64,000 bases of DNA from Pseudomonadota bacterium (lineage in GTDB: Bacteria; Pseudomonadota; Gammaproteobacteria; Xanthomonadales; Xanthomonadaceae): assembly GCA_023388715.1 (NCBI GenBank), contig JAEWFT010000021.1, positions 67,120 through 131,119 on the forward strand, read 5' to 3'. Positions 1 through 8,630 of the stretch are shown piece after piece. Positions within the stretch are counted from its first letter, which is position 1; each line of letters begins with the position of its first letter. Made by a program: the position numbers and the translations under genes. The notes under the pieces are model-generated. The model did not search any database. It was not told the DNA's origin and saw only the letters and a list, made by a program, of their open reading frames with translations.

Positions 1-91
1 CGTCCCGGATCCGGTCCCACGGGCGGCATGACGCCGTGGGCGCCACCTGCGATCATCGCGGCCTGATGCCATTGGACCGGGCCGCACGCCC

Positions 92-1234
92 ATGACCGAC
101 CCCTTCGACCATCGCCCGACCCGCATACGCGTGGACCTGGATGCGCTGGCGTACAACCTGCAGGCGATCCGCACGCACACCCGCACGCCGGTGATGGCGA
201 TCGTCAAGGCCAATGCCTATGGACACGGGCTGGCGCGCGTAGGACTGCACATGGAGGCTTGCGGCGCCGACCAGCTTGGCGTTGCATTCGTGGAGGAGGG
301 CATCGCCCTGCGCAATGCCGGGGTGCGCACGCCGATCCTGGTGCTGGGCGGAATCTTCGGCTCGCAGGTCGAGCTCTACCTGCGGCACGACCTGCAGGTC
401 ACGGTGTCGTCGCTGGACAAGCTGCGCCAGGTGGAAGCCACCGCCGCGCGCCTGGAGATGACCGCCCGCATCCACCTCAAGGTGGACACCGGGATGGAGC
501 GCATCGGCGTGCACAGCGATACCTGCGGGCCGCTGGTCGAGGCGGCGGTGGCGTCCCCGTGGTGCGAGATCGCCGGCATCTATTCGCACCTGGCCTGCGC
601 CGACGATCCCGGCAACCCGATGACCGCGTTGCAGGTGGAGCGTTTCGCCGAGGCCTGCGCCCACTTCGAGCGCATCGGCGCGCCGATGCCGATTCGCCAC
701 CTGGCCAATTCCGGCGGCATCCTGCACCACCCGGCCACACACCTGGACCTGGTGCGGCCCGGGATCATGCTCTATGGCGTTCTGCCTGACGCCGCCCTGT
801 CGCAGCGCACGGTCCCGGTGCGCCCGGCGCTCTCGCTGTCTTCGCAGGTGATCTTCTTCAAGGTGGTGCGTGCCGGGCGCAGCGTCAGCTACGGCGCGAC
901 CTGGACCGCGCCGCGCGACATCCGCGTGATCACCGTCCCGATCGGCTACGGCGACGGTTGGCCGCGCGCGCTGTCCTCGCGCGGGGAGGTGCTGGTGCAG
1001 GGCGTGCGACGGCCGATCGTGGGGCGGGTGTGCATGGACCAGTTCATGGTCGACCTCGGGCCCGAGGGCGAGGCCTGGAACGACGATGAGGTGATGCTGA
1101 TCGGCGAGCAGGGCGGCGAGGCGATCCGGGTCGAGGACGTCGCCCGGCGCGCGGGCGTGATTCCCTACGAGGTGCTGGTCGGCCTCAACGAACGCATCCC
1201 GCGCACCTACACCAGCGGCCGCCTGCCACGTTGA
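92..1234 (+). CDS. alr: Alanine racemase
   Basis: PLP-dependent racemase interconverting L- and D-alanine in the cytosol, supplying D-Ala for peptidoglycan. The 380-residue protein has the fold-type III N-terminal barrel with the PLP lysine in AIVKANAYGHG (Lys39) and the partner catalytic tyrosine in SVSYGATW, followed by GYGDGW and the C-terminal VGRVCMDQ beta domain; the length is normal for the family. The ATG at 92 is the first in frame and gives the expected N-terminus just ahead of the RIRVDLDAL strand. It is followed after 51 bp by an acyltransferase gene on the same strand. The 91 bases before it contain nothing I can assign. Confidence 0.97.
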   Translation: MTDPFDHRPTRIRVDLDALAYNLQAIRTHTRTPVMAIVKANAYGHGLARVGLHMEACGADQLGVAFVEEGIALRNAGVRTPILVLGGIFGSQVELYLRHDLQVTVSSLDKLRQVEATAARLEMTARIHLKVDTGMERIGVHSDTCGPLVEAAVASPWCEIAGIYSHLACADDPGNPMTALQVERFAEACAHFERIGAPMPIRHLANSGGILHHPATHLDLVRPGIMLYGVLPDAALSQRTVPVRPALSLSSQVIFFKVVRAGRSVSYGATWTAPRDIRVITVPIGYGDGWPRALSSRGEVLVQGVRRPIVGRVCMDQFMVDLGPEGEAWNDDEVMLIGEQGGEAIRVEDVARRAGVIPYEVLVGLNERIPRTYTSGRLPR

Positions 1235-1285
1235 CCCGCCGCTTGGCGCCGTGATTCACTCGGGCGCAGCGGAGCGGAGTGGCGG

Positions 1286-2761
1286 ATGGCGAAGGGGCGC
1301 GCGGACGGGGACGGAACGCGGTTGGCGCGCGAGGCGATGTCGCGGGTCGACACCGCGTGGCTGCGGATGGAGCGGCCGACCAACCCGATGATGATCACCG
1401 GGGTGCTCATGTTCGACGAGCCGATCACCCTGGCCGCGCTGCGGCGCACCGTCCGCGATCGCTTCCTCTCCTACGCCCGCTTCCGGCAGAAGGCGGTGGC
1501 GGGCGCCGCCGGCTGGCACTGGGAGACCGACGCCGACTTCGACCTCGACTGGCACGTGCGCATCAGCGGCCTGCCGGGCCGTGGCGACAAGCGCGCGCTG
1601 GAGCGCTTCGCCAGCCAGCTCGCGTCCAGCCCGCTGGATCCCCACCGGCCGATGTGGCAGTTCCACCTGGTCGAACGCTACCGCGGTGGCAGCGCGCTGG
1701 TCGCGCGCATCCACCATTGCTACGCCGACGGCATCGCCCTGGTGCAGGTGCTGCTGTCGATGACCGACACCGAGCGCAAGGGCACGCCCGGGGCGCAACT
1801 GGCGCGCAGCTGGCTCAAGGACGAGCACCACCGGGTCGCCCGGCGCGTGGGCGCGGTCGACCGCTACATGGCGCTGGGCAGCAGGGTGGTCGGCGGCGGC
1901 ATGGCGATGGTCCACGACCCGGCGCTGGCGGCGATCCTGGCCCGCGAGGGCGGCGAGCTGGCGGCCGAACTGGTGCGGGTGCTCGCGATGCCCGACGATC
2001 CACCGTCGCTGCTGCGTGGCCCGTTGGGGGTCAGCAAGCGCGTGGCCTGGGCAGAACCGCTCGACCTCGAGGAGGTCAAGGCGGTCGGCCGCGCCTGCGA
2101 CTGCACCATCAACGACGTGCTGATGGCGACCGCCGCCGGCGCCCTGCGCAGCTACATCGAGGAGCGCGGCGACGCGGTTGACGGCCTTACCCTGCGCGCC
2201 ACCGTCCCGGTCAACATGCGGCCGCTCGAGCATGCCCGGCAGCTGGGCAACCAGTTCGGCCTGGTTTACCTGGAACTGCCGATCGGCGAGGCCAACCCGG
2301 TGCGGCGGCTGGAGCGCGTGGCCGCGTGCATGCGCGGCCTGAAACGCTCCCGGCAGCCGCTGCTGGCCTACGGCCTGCTGGCCACCCTGGGGATGGCGCC
2401 CGCGGCGGTCCAGGAACTGGCGCTGGACATGCTGAGCAACAAGGCAAGCGTGGTTGCCACCAACGTGCCGGGTCCCCAGCAGCGGTTGTACATGGCCGGG
2501 AGCCCGCTGCGCGAGATGATGTTCTGGGTGCCGCAAACCGGCGGGGTGGGGGTCGGCATCTCGATCCTGAGCTATCGCGGACGGGTGCACTTCGGCCTGA
2601 TCGGCGATGCCAAGCTGATTCCCGATCCCGAGGCGGTGGTGCGCAGGTTCGCCGCGGAATTCGAGACCCTGCTGTACCTCGCCCTGATGGGACGCTGGGA
2701 CCAGCGCCTGGACGCCGCCGGCGCACGCGCCCTGCTGCCGGAAGGAGCAACGCCGGCTTAA
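1286..2761 (+). CDS. WS/DGAT-type O-acyltransferase
   Basis: Wax ester synthase/diacylglycerol acyltransferase family enzyme (491 aa) that in characterised members esterifies acyl-CoA to alcohols or diacylglycerol at the membrane. The catalytic motif HHxxxDG is present as HHCYADG at residues 143-149, and the family C-terminal domain is recognisable from NVPGP near residue 394 and the segment TGGVGVGISILSYRG. The length matches other bacterial WS/DGAT proteins. ATG 1286 is used; a second possible start lies at residue 18 (MSRVDTAW), which is closer to the usual N-terminus. The natural substrate cannot be read from sequence; storage-lipid synthesis is only the family default. Confidence 0.88.
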   Translation: MAKGRADGDGTRLAREAMSRVDTAWLRMERPTNPMMITGVLMFDEPITLAALRRTVRDRFLSYARFRQKAVAGAAGWHWETDADFDLDWHVRISGLPGRGDKRALERFASQLASSPLDPHRPMWQFHLVERYRGGSALVARIHHCYADGIALVQVLLSMTDTERKGTPGAQLARSWLKDEHHRVARRVGAVDRYMALGSRVVGGGMAMVHDPALAAILAREGGELAAELVRVLAMPDDPPSLLRGPLGVSKRVAWAEPLDLEEVKAVGRACDCTINDVLMATAAGALRSYIEERGDAVDGLTLRATVPVNMRPLEHARQLGNQFGLVYLELPIGEANPVRRLERVAACMRGLKRSRQPLLAYGLLATLGMAPAAVQELALDMLSNKASVVATNVPGPQQRLYMAGSPLREMMFWVPQTGGVGVGISILSYRGRVHFGLIGDAKLIPDPEAVVRRFAAEFETLLYLALMGRWDQRLDAAGARALLPEGATPA

Positions 2762-2861
2762 CGTCGCTGCGGGCATTCACTTGCCCGCCACGCAGCCGCC
2801 CCTAGCCTGTGCCACGTATTCAGGGTCAGCCTGGAACACCCCACAGACAGGAGTCCTACCC

Positions 2862-3536
2862 ATGAACCAGACCTCCCTCAAGATCGCCGGGCTGGCCGCC
2901 GCCCTTGCCTTCACCGCCGGCTGCGCGACCTACACCGGCCAGACCGCCGATCCGACCGATCCCAACCGCACCCAGCGTGGCGCCCTGATCGGCGCGGCCG
3001 TCGGCGCCGCCGCCGGCCTGCTGAGCGGCGACAGTGCCGTCGAGCGCCGCCAGCGCGCGATGGTCGGTGCCGGTGTCGGCGCCCTTGCCGGTGGCGCCAT
3101 CGGTGCCTACCAGGACCGTCAGGAAGCCGAACTGCGCCGCGCCACCGCCGGCACCGGCGTCGACGTGACCCGCGACGGCGACGTCATCAAGCTCAACCTG
3201 CCGGACGGCGTGACCTTCGATTTCGCCAAGTGGAACGTGAAGCCGCAGTTCTACCCGGCGCTGAACACGATTGCCACCACGCTGAAGGAGTACAACCAGA
3301 CGATCGTCGAGGTCAGCGGGCACACCGACAGCATCGGTTCGGATGCCGCCAACCAGACGCTGTCCGAGCGTCGCGCCAATTCCGTGGCCAGCTACCTGAT
3401 CGGCCAGGGCGTGATGCGCGAGCGCTTCGAGATCGTCGGCATGGGCGAGCGTTACCCGATCGCCAGCAACGACACCGATTCCGGTCGCGCGCTGAACCGC
3501 CGCGTCGAGATCCGCCTGCTGCCGCTGCGCAGCTGA
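2862..3536 (+). CDS. OmpA-family peptidoglycan-binding lipoprotein
   Basis: 224-residue outer-membrane lipoprotein. A signal peptide ends in the lipobox FTAGC (Cys about residue 22), then come glycine-zipper segments (GALIGAAVGAAAGLLSG and GAGVGALAGGAIGAY, residues about 45-85) and a C-terminal OmpA domain (about residues 105-220). That domain carries the peptidoglycan-binding signature with GHTDSIG, LSERRANSVASYL and NRRVEIRL. The arrangement is that of YiaD-like proteins, which tether the outer membrane to peptidoglycan. ATG 2862 is preceded by ACAGGAG, and earlier in-frame codons do not begin a signal peptide. A terminator follows at once. Confidence 0.93.
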   Translation: MNQTSLKIAGLAAALAFTAGCATYTGQTADPTDPNRTQRGALIGAAVGAAAGLLSGDSAVERRQRAMVGAGVGALAGGAIGAYQDRQEAELRRATAGTGVDVTRDGDVIKLNLPDGVTFDFAKWNVKPQFYPALNTIATTLKEYNQTIVEVSGHTDSIGSDAANQTLSERRANSVASYLIGQGVMRERFEIVGMGERYPIASNDTDSGRALNRRVEIRLLPLRS

Positions 3537-3559
3537 CGGCAGGCTTCGGCAACACCTGG

Positions 3560-3587
3560 ACGGGCCGCGCAAGCGGCCCGTTCTTGT
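3560..3587 (+). terminator. Intrinsic terminator after the OmpA-like lipoprotein gene
   Basis: Perfect 9-bp GC-rich stem (ACGGGCCGC / GCGGCCCGT) with a 4-nt loop, followed by TCTTGTT. It lies 23 bp after the stop codon and upstream of the ssrA promoter. Confidence 0.8.
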
Positions 3588-3610
3588 TGGCGGGCCTTCA
3601 GCCTAGCCCC

Positions 3611-3638
3611 TTGTTCGGCGTCGACCTGGCCCTATACT
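3611..3638 (+). promoter_or_regulatory. Sigma-70 promoter of ssrA
   Basis: TTGTTC (3611-3616), a 16-bp spacer and TATACT (3633-3638). This places transcription start near 3645, about 20 nt before the mature tmRNA 5' end, as expected for a processed precursor. Confidence 0.75.
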
Positions 3639-3666
3639 GGTCCTGTCGGCGACATCGACAATCCTC

Positions 3667-4022
3667 GGGGGTGCACTGGCTTCGACGGGGGTCGCGAAAT
3701 CGCACGGCGCATGCCGAGGGGGTAGCTTTCCTCGTTAAACCAGCTGCAAAAACCCAGACGCCAACGACGACGTCTACGCTCTCGCCGCTTAAGGCGTAAG
3801 CCCCGAACCCACTTGTGCCCTTGCTCGTGGATGTAGGGTCATTATCAGGGGATAAGCGCCGGTGGCGACCCGCCAACCGGTGACGAAAACCAAAGCGGGT
3901 GTGGATGGCGGTGTGCCTCGCACGTTGTGTTGCCGACATCCGAGATCAAACAACGAGCTAAGCATGTAGTGCCGGGCATGGAGCATCTTCGGACGGCGGT
4001 TCGATTCCGCCCACCTCCACCA
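3667..4022 (+). ncRNA. ssrA: Transfer-messenger RNA (tmRNA)
   Basis: Trans-translation RNA that rescues stalled ribosomes together with SmpB. The 5' end GGGGGTGCACTGGCTTCGAC and the 3' end with TTCGATTCCGCCCACC...ACCA form the tRNA-Ala-like half, and the CCA is encoded. The tag reading frame, 3760-3792, spells ANDDVYALAA followed by TAA; its AA end is the ClpXP/ClpAP degron. It is a one-piece tmRNA of about 356 nt with pseudoknot-rich sequence between tag and acceptor. smpB lies 2.4 kb downstream on the other strand. Confidence 0.97.
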
Positions 4023-4044
4023 ATTCAAGCAGTCGTTCCACGCA

Positions 4045-4075
4045 ATCAGGCCACCTCCGGGTGGCCTGATCGTTT
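4045..4075 (+). terminator. Intrinsic terminator of ssrA
   Basis: Perfect 11-bp stem ATCAGGCCACC / GGTGGCCTGAT (4045-4055 and 4060-4070) with loop TCCG, followed by CGTTT. It starts 22 bp after the tmRNA CCA end. Confidence 0.88.
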
Positions 4076-4185
4076 CTGGGGCCGGTGGCGGATGACGCCG
4101 CGGAGATGGCCGTTTTGTTGAAGCATCGCGGGAGATGTGCAGGGTGGGGTACATCGCCCGTGCGCGTGGCAGGTATCCTGTGCGG

Positions 4186-6372
4186 ATGCCAGAAGTGAGC
4201 CAAGAGTTGCCACCTTCCAGGCGGATGCGCTTTGGCTATCCGCTGGCCGTGCTGGTCCTGGCCCTGTCGCTGGCACTGGTGCTGATCGCGTGGAACCAGT
4301 TGCGCGAGCGCGAACTCGGGCTGGCGGAAGAGCAATTCCGCGGGCGCGCGGCGCAGCAGACATCGCTGGTCGAACAGCACCTCAACAGCATCGAGGTCGC
4401 CTTGCGCGGCGGCGCGTCCCTGTTCGCGGCCATCGGCGAGCCGACCCGCGAGCAGTGGCACGACTACGCCAGCGCGCTGCAGATGGAGCGCTACTTCCCG
4501 ACCATGGTCGGCCTGGGCTATGCCGTGAGCCTGGATCCGCAGGGCCTGGTGCGGATGCAGGAGAGCCTGCAGCGCCAGGGGCGCGGCCTGTTCAACGTGC
4601 GGCCGCAGGGCGTGCGCGACCGCTATGGCGCGATCATGTTCCTGGAGCCGGCCACGCGCGCCAACCTCGAGGCGGTGGGCTTCGACATGTTCGCCCAGCC
4701 GGTGCGGCGGCGGGCGATGGCGGCCGCGATGGACAGCGGCATTCCCGCCATGAGCGGGTTGGTGGAGCTGGTGCAGGACAGCGGGCGGCCGCATCCGGCG
4801 GTGCTGCTGTATGCGCCGGTTTACGTCCCGGGGATGCCGGTCGAATCGGTGACGCAGCGCCGCGCGGCTCTGCGCGGCTGGGTGTACGCGCCGTTCCGGG
4901 TGAACGAACTGCTGGACACCGCCATCGGCGCCGGCCGCCAGCGGATGCTCCTGCGGGTGGTGGATGTCACCGACGAGCACCCCGTCGTGCTGCGCCAGGA
5001 CCCGGGTATCGGCGAGGAGCAGGCGTTCTCCCTCAGCCTCGACAAGCGCCTGCTGGGACGGACCTGGCGGTTCGACTACTTCTCCGGCCCGCAGGAGATG
5101 GCTGCGCCGCAACTGGCCGGGGTCAACCGGGTGCTGATCCTGGGCCTGGTGGTCAGCCTGCTGCTGTTCGGCCTGACCTGGACGATGGCCTCGACCGAAG
5201 CGCGGGCGCGGCGCCTGGCGATCACCATGACCGAGAGCTCGCGGCGCAACGAGCAGCGCTTCCGCAACGCGATGCAGTACTCGGCGATCGGCAAGGCGCT
5301 GCTGGACAGCGCCGGCACGATCATCGAATGGAACCCCGCGTTCGCCAGGACCGTCGGGCGCGATGCCGCGGCCTTGCAGGGCAGCAACCTCAACGACCTG
5401 CTAGGCGAGGATTCCGAGCCGGTCAAGACCTCGCAGATGCAGGCGTTCGACGAGGAGGGCGGCGTGATCCGCCTGACCCGCAGCATCCGTCGCGCCGATG
5501 GCGAGGTGCGCCACGTCAACCTGACCTTCGCCCCGGTCCCGGAAGAGCCGGGCAACGACATCTCGCGGCTGGTGCAGGTCGAGGACGTGACCGAGCGCAC
5601 CCGCGCGGAGGCCACCGTGCAGGCCCTGAACCGCACCCTGGAGGCGCGGGTCGCCGCCCGCACTCGCGAGCTCAGCGAAGCCAATCGCGAGCTGGAATCC
5701 TTTGCCTACAGCGTTTCCCACGACCTGCGCGCGCCGCTGCGCGGCATCGAGGGCTTCAGTCGGCTGCTGGAGGAGCGCTACGCCGACGTGCTGGATCCGG
5801 TCGGCCGCAATCACCTGCTGCGCGTGCGCGCGGGCGCCGCGCGGATGGGGGAACTGATCGAGGCGCTGCTCAAGCTGGCGCGGATCCGCCGCACCGAAGC
5901 GGACCTCGCGCAGGTCGACGTCAGCGCGCTGGCGAGCGAGGTGGTGACCGAGTTGCGCGCGGCGCACCCGGATCGCAACGTGGCGGTACAGATCCAGCCG
6001 GGCATGAGCGCGCAGGCGGACCGCACGCTGCTGCGCAACCTGCTGCACAACCTGCTGGGCAACGCGTGGAAATTCACCCGCGACGTCGCCGATGCGCGGG
6101 TCGCGCTGCACAGCTGGCGCGACCGCCAAGGAACCACCTGGTTCGAGGTCAGCGACAACGGCGCCGGCTTCGACCCCGCCTACGTGGACAAGCTGTTCAA
6201 ACCATTCCAGCGCCTGCACCGGCAGGACGATTTCGCCGGGCACGGCATTGGCCTGGCGTCGGTGAAGCGGATCATCGAGCGCCACGGCGGCACCATCGAG
6301 GCCGACGGCACCCCGGGGCAGGGCGCGCGGTTCCGCTTCACCCTTGGCGATGGCGGCGAAAGCGCCGGCTGA
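4186..6372 (+). CDS. CHASE/PAS sensor histidine kinase
   Basis: Membrane-bound sensor kinase of 728 residues. Order: N-terminal membrane helix (about 17-38), periplasmic CHASE domain (about 75-235; FPTMVGLGYA, GFDMF, PVYVPG), second helix (about 313-337), PAS domain (about 356-468), a short coiled coil (LEARVAARTRELSEANREL), a HisKA domain with phospho-acceptor His near 512 in SVSHDLRAPLRG, and HATPase_c with the N box (NLLGNAWKF), G1 (DNGAGFD) and G2 (GHGIGLASV). There is no receiver domain and no cognate regulator nearby, so partner and ligand are unknown. ATG 4186 was chosen because it places the first helix directly after a short polar N-terminus; a further ATG 39 bp downstream is possible. 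Confidence 0.9.
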   Translation: MPEVSQELPPSRRMRFGYPLAVLVLALSLALVLIAWNQLRERELGLAEEQFRGRAAQQTSLVEQHLNSIEVALRGGASLFAAIGEPTREQWHDYASALQMERYFPTMVGLGYAVSLDPQGLVRMQESLQRQGRGLFNVRPQGVRDRYGAIMFLEPATRANLEAVGFDMFAQPVRRRAMAAAMDSGIPAMSGLVELVQDSGRPHPAVLLYAPVYVPGMPVESVTQRRAALRGWVYAPFRVNELLDTAIGAGRQRMLLRVVDVTDEHPVVLRQDPGIGEEQAFSLSLDKRLLGRTWRFDYFSGPQEMAAPQLAGVNRVLILGLVVSLLLFGLTWTMASTEARARRLAITMTESSRRNEQRFRNAMQYSAIGKALLDSAGTIIEWNPAFARTVGRDAAALQGSNLNDLLGEDSEPVKTSQMQAFDEEGGVIRLTRSIRRADGEVRHVNLTFAPVPEEPGNDISRLVQVEDVTERTRAEATVQALNRTLEARVAARTRELSEANRELESFAYSVSHDLRAPLRGIEGFSRLLEERYADVLDPVGRNHLLRVRAGAARMGELIEALLKLARIRRTEADLAQVDVSALASEVVTELRAAHPDRNVAVQIQPGMSAQADRTLLRNLLHNLLGNAWKFTRDVADARVALHSWRDRQGTTWFEVSDNGAGFDPAYVDKLFKPFQRLHRQDDFAGHGIGLASVKRIIERHGGTIEADGTPGQGARFRFTLGDGGESAG

Positions 6373-6399
6373 GCGGGGTACGGCTTGCCGGGCGGTGGC

Positions 6400-6894
6400 C
6401 TAGGCGTCCTTGTTGTGGCGGCGCAGCAGGCGCTGCTTCTCGCGGTTCCAGTCGCGCTCCTTGCTGGCATCGCGCTTGTCGTGCTGCTGCTTGCCGCGCG
6501 CGAGCGCGACCTCGGCCTTGACCTTGTTGCCCTTCCAGTACAGCGCGGTCGGCACCAGGGTATAGCCCTCGCGCTGCACGCGCCCGACGAGTTCGTCGAT
6601 CTCGCGCCGGTGCAGCAGCAATTTGCGCGAGCGGCGGTCGTTCGCCACCACGTGGGTCGAGGCCTGGATCAGCGGGGTGATCTGCGAGCCGACCAGGAAG
6701 ATCTCGCCGTGCAGCACCACCGCATAGGCATCGCCGATGTTGGCGCGCCCGGCGCGGATCGCCTTCAGTTCCCAGCCCTGCAGGGAAAGCCCGGCCTCGA
6801 ACCGCTGGTCGAGGTGGTATTCGTGGCGCGCGCGCTTGTTCAGCGCGATGGTCCCGCTGTTGTTTGGCTTATCCTTGCCGGTCTTCTTGCTCAT
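6400..6894 (-). CDS. smpB: SsrA-binding protein SmpB
   Basis: 164-residue RNA-binding partner of tmRNA, required for its entry into stalled ribosomes. The family core NKRARHEYHLDQRFEAG, GWELKAIRAG and the basic C-terminal tail (KRDASKERDWNREKQR), which occupies the empty mRNA channel, are all present. It is transcribed toward the sensor kinase gene and away from ratA, with 58 bp between the two starts. That divergence from ratA-ratB is the common gammaproteobacterial arrangement. Confidence 0.98.
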   Translation of the reverse strand: MSKKTGKDKPNNSGTIALNKRARHEYHLDQRFEAGLSLQGWELKAIRAGRANIGDAYAVVLHGEIFLVGSQITPLIQASTHVVANDRRSRKLLLHRREIDELVGRVQREGYTLVPTALYWKGNKVKAEVALARGKQQHDKRDASKERDWNREKQRLLRRHNKDA

Positions 6895-6952
6895 CCTGAC
6901 ATTCTCGCCGATCCCGGCCGCTCAGCGGCGATCCGGCGCCGACGGAGTCCCG

Positions 6953-7384
6953 ATGCCGGTCATCCAGCGCAGTGCCCTGGTCGAACATGCCGCCGCAAGG
7001 ATGTTCGCGCTGGTCGATGACGTCGAGGCCTACCCGCACCGCTTCGAGTGGTGCAGCGCCGCGCGGGTGATCGAACGCGGCGAAGACGTGGTGGTGGCGC
7101 GGCTGGAGCTGGGGATCGGCGGCTTCCGCACCTGGTTCACCACCCGCAACACGCTGGCGCCACCGCACCACATCGACATGGCGCTGCAGGAGGGGCCGTT
7201 CCGGCGGCTGGCCGGGCGCTGGCTGTTCCACGCGCTGGACGAGAGCGCGTGCAAGGTGTCGCTGACGCTGGATTTCGAGCCGCAGAACCGGCTGCTGGCG
7301 CCTGCGCTGTCGCTAGGGATGCAGGGCCTGGCGGATCGCATGGTCGACGACTTCGTGCGCGCCGCCGACGGCAGGCTGCGCTGA
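6953..7384 (+). CDS. ratA: RatA-family START/coenzyme Q-binding protein
   Basis: 143-residue type II toxin RatA/YfjG family protein with a START-like (polyketide cyclase/Coq10) fold. The diagnostic segments are PVIQRSALVEHAAARMFALV, the DDVEAYPHRFEWC motif and the C-terminal LSLGMQGLADRMVDDFVRAA. In E. coli RatA is reported to block 70S association; the eukaryotic homologue Coq10 carries ubiquinone, so either role is possible. ATG 6953 gives the conserved N-terminus. The downstream ratB start overlaps its stop codon (TGATG), implying translational coupling. Confidence 0.93.
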   Translation: MPVIQRSALVEHAAARMFALVDDVEAYPHRFEWCSAARVIERGEDVVVARLELGIGGFRTWFTTRNTLAPPHHIDMALQEGPFRRLAGRWLFHALDESACKVSLTLDFEPQNRLLAPALSLGMQGLADRMVDDFVRAADGRLR

Positions 7385-7659
7385 TGCGGGTCACGCTGGT
7401 GCGCGCCTGGCAGGATCGGCACGAGCTGGCGCTCATCGAGGTGCCGGCGGGGGCCAGCGTGGGCGACGCCCTGCGCGCGGCGGGCTGGGCGCTGGAGGAT
7501 GCGTTCGCGGGCCTGGCGGTGTTTGGCGTTGCCGCGACGGAGGCCACCCAGTTGCACGACGGCGACCGCATCGAACTGCTGCGCCCGCTGCAGATGGATC
7601 CCAAGCAGGCGCGCCGGCTGCGCGCGCAGCGGGCGCGGGAACGCGAAGCAGGGACCTAG
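7384..7659 (+). CDS. ratB: RnfH/RatB family ubiquitin-like protein
   Basis: 91-residue UPF0125 protein with a beta-grasp, ubiquitin-like fold (residues about 3-70: RVTLVRAWQDRHELALIEV ... LHDGDRIELLRPLQMDPK) and a basic arginine-rich tail. The biochemical role is not established; it regularly accompanies ratA, and here starts inside the ratA stop codon. It is convergent with bamE, with 27 bp between their stops. Confidence 0.9.
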   Translation: MRVTLVRAWQDRHELALIEVPAGASVGDALRAAGWALEDAFAGLAVFGVAATEATQLHDGDRIELLRPLQMDPKQARRLRAQRAREREAGT

Positions 7660-7686
7660 CGACGCCGCGCGGCCATCGCGCCGGGA

Positions 7687-8076
7687 TCAGCGGCGGCGCT
7701 TCTTCTTGTCGTCCTTCGGCAGGTTGCCGAAACGCGACATGGTCTTGGCCAGTTCCGAGTCTTCCTCGGGGAAGTACTCGCCTTCCCAACGGGCCAGGTT
7801 GCCGTTCTCGAACCAGACCGTCATGTTCTTGACCACGGTGTCGCCACCGCGGCCGATGCGGCGGCTGGCGACGTAGTCCCAGCGGTCCTGGTGGAACGGG
7901 TCGCGGATCGCCGGGGTGCCGAGCAGGCCCATCACCTGGCGCTGGTCCATCCCGACCTGCAACTGGTCGACCGCAGCCTTGTCCAGCAGGTTGCCCTGGT
8001 AGATCGGCTGCCGGTAGACCACGCCGCAACCGGTGGTGATGAGGGCGGCGAGGACGAGGGGAAGCAGCTTGCGCAT
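7687..8076 (-). CDS. bamE: Outer membrane assembly lipoprotein BamE (OmlA)
   Basis: 129-residue lipoprotein of the beta-barrel assembly machine. It has a signal peptide with lipobox ITTGC (Cys about residue 17), then the SmpA/OmlA domain with the family motifs VYRQPIYQGN, VDQLQVGMDQRQVMGLLGTP and DRWDYV, and a very basic tail (KDDKKKRRR). The start at 8076 gives a compact signal peptide; an in-frame ATG 21 bp upstream (8097) would add a non-signal-like segment and is less likely. It is transcribed divergently from fur, as omlA is in other xanthomonads and pseudomonads. Confidence 0.93.
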   Translation of the reverse strand: MRKLLPLVLAALITTGCGVVYRQPIYQGNLLDKAAVDQLQVGMDQRQVMGLLGTPAIRDPFHQDRWDYVASRRIGRGGDTVVKNMTVWFENGNLARWEGEYFPEEDSELAKTMSRFGNLPKDDKKKRRR

Positions 8077-8207
8077 CGACGGGCCGGTCAAAGTCATTGG
8101 AACGCCGATGATACACTCGAACACCCGCGCATCCGCCGCCTGGCGGCGCGCTTGCCGCCGCGCCGGGCCGGTGTTCATGCGCCGTTGAACCCACGGATGG
8201 AGGTGTG

Positions 8208-8609
8208 ATGGACTCGCAAGAGCTACGCAACGTCGGACTCAAGGTCACCCATCCGCGCCTGCGCATCCTCGAGCTGCTTGGGCAGCCTTCCTCGCAGCAC
8301 CTGACCGCCGAGGACATCTACCGCCAGCTGCTGGCGGATGGCGAGGAAATCGGGCTGGCGACGATCTACCGCGTACTCACCCAGTTCGAAGCCGCGGGGC
8401 TGGTGCTCAAGCACAATTTCGAGGGCGGGCACGCCATCTACGAGCTGGACCGCGGCGAGCACCACGACCACATGGTCGACATCGAGACCGGCAAGGTGAT
8501 CGAGTTCCACAACGAGGAAATCGAGGTCCTGCAGCACAAGATCGCCGCCGAGTACGGCTACCAGATCGAGGACCATGCGCTGGTCCTGTACGTGCGCAAG
8601 AAGCGCTGA
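8208..8609 (+). CDS. fur: Ferric uptake regulator
   Basis: 133-residue Fe(II)-responsive repressor: winged helix (residues about 1-80; LKVTHPRLRILELL, TAEDIYRQLL, IGLATIYRVLTQFEAAGLV) and dimerisation domain with the metal-ligand run ELDRGEHHDHMVD. The CxxC pair found after HHDH in E. coli Fur is absent (DIETGKVIEF follows instead). The same loss is known in several pseudomonad and xanthomonad Fur proteins, so the gene is probably functional. ATG 8208 has GGAGG 5 bases upstream; a GTG immediately before it is also in frame. Divergent from bamE and convergent with recN. Confidence 0.97.
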   Translation: MDSQELRNVGLKVTHPRLRILELLGQPSSQHLTAEDIYRQLLADGEEIGLATIYRVLTQFEAAGLVLKHNFEGGHAIYELDRGEHHDHMVDIETGKVIEFHNEEIEVLQHKIAAEYGYQIEDHALVLYVRKKR

Positions 8610-8630
8610 CGGCGTGCGGCCCCGCGGGGG

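Noticed and set aside
1..66. Open frame at the left edge ending in TGA at 64-66 (possible end of an upstream gene)
   Set aside because: Only 21 codons are visible, they match no family I know, and an upstream replicative-helicase gene could be guessed only from synteny.
3667..4022. Protein-coding frames across the tmRNA region
   Set aside because: The RNA gene accounts for all conserved sequence; the frames are chance openings.
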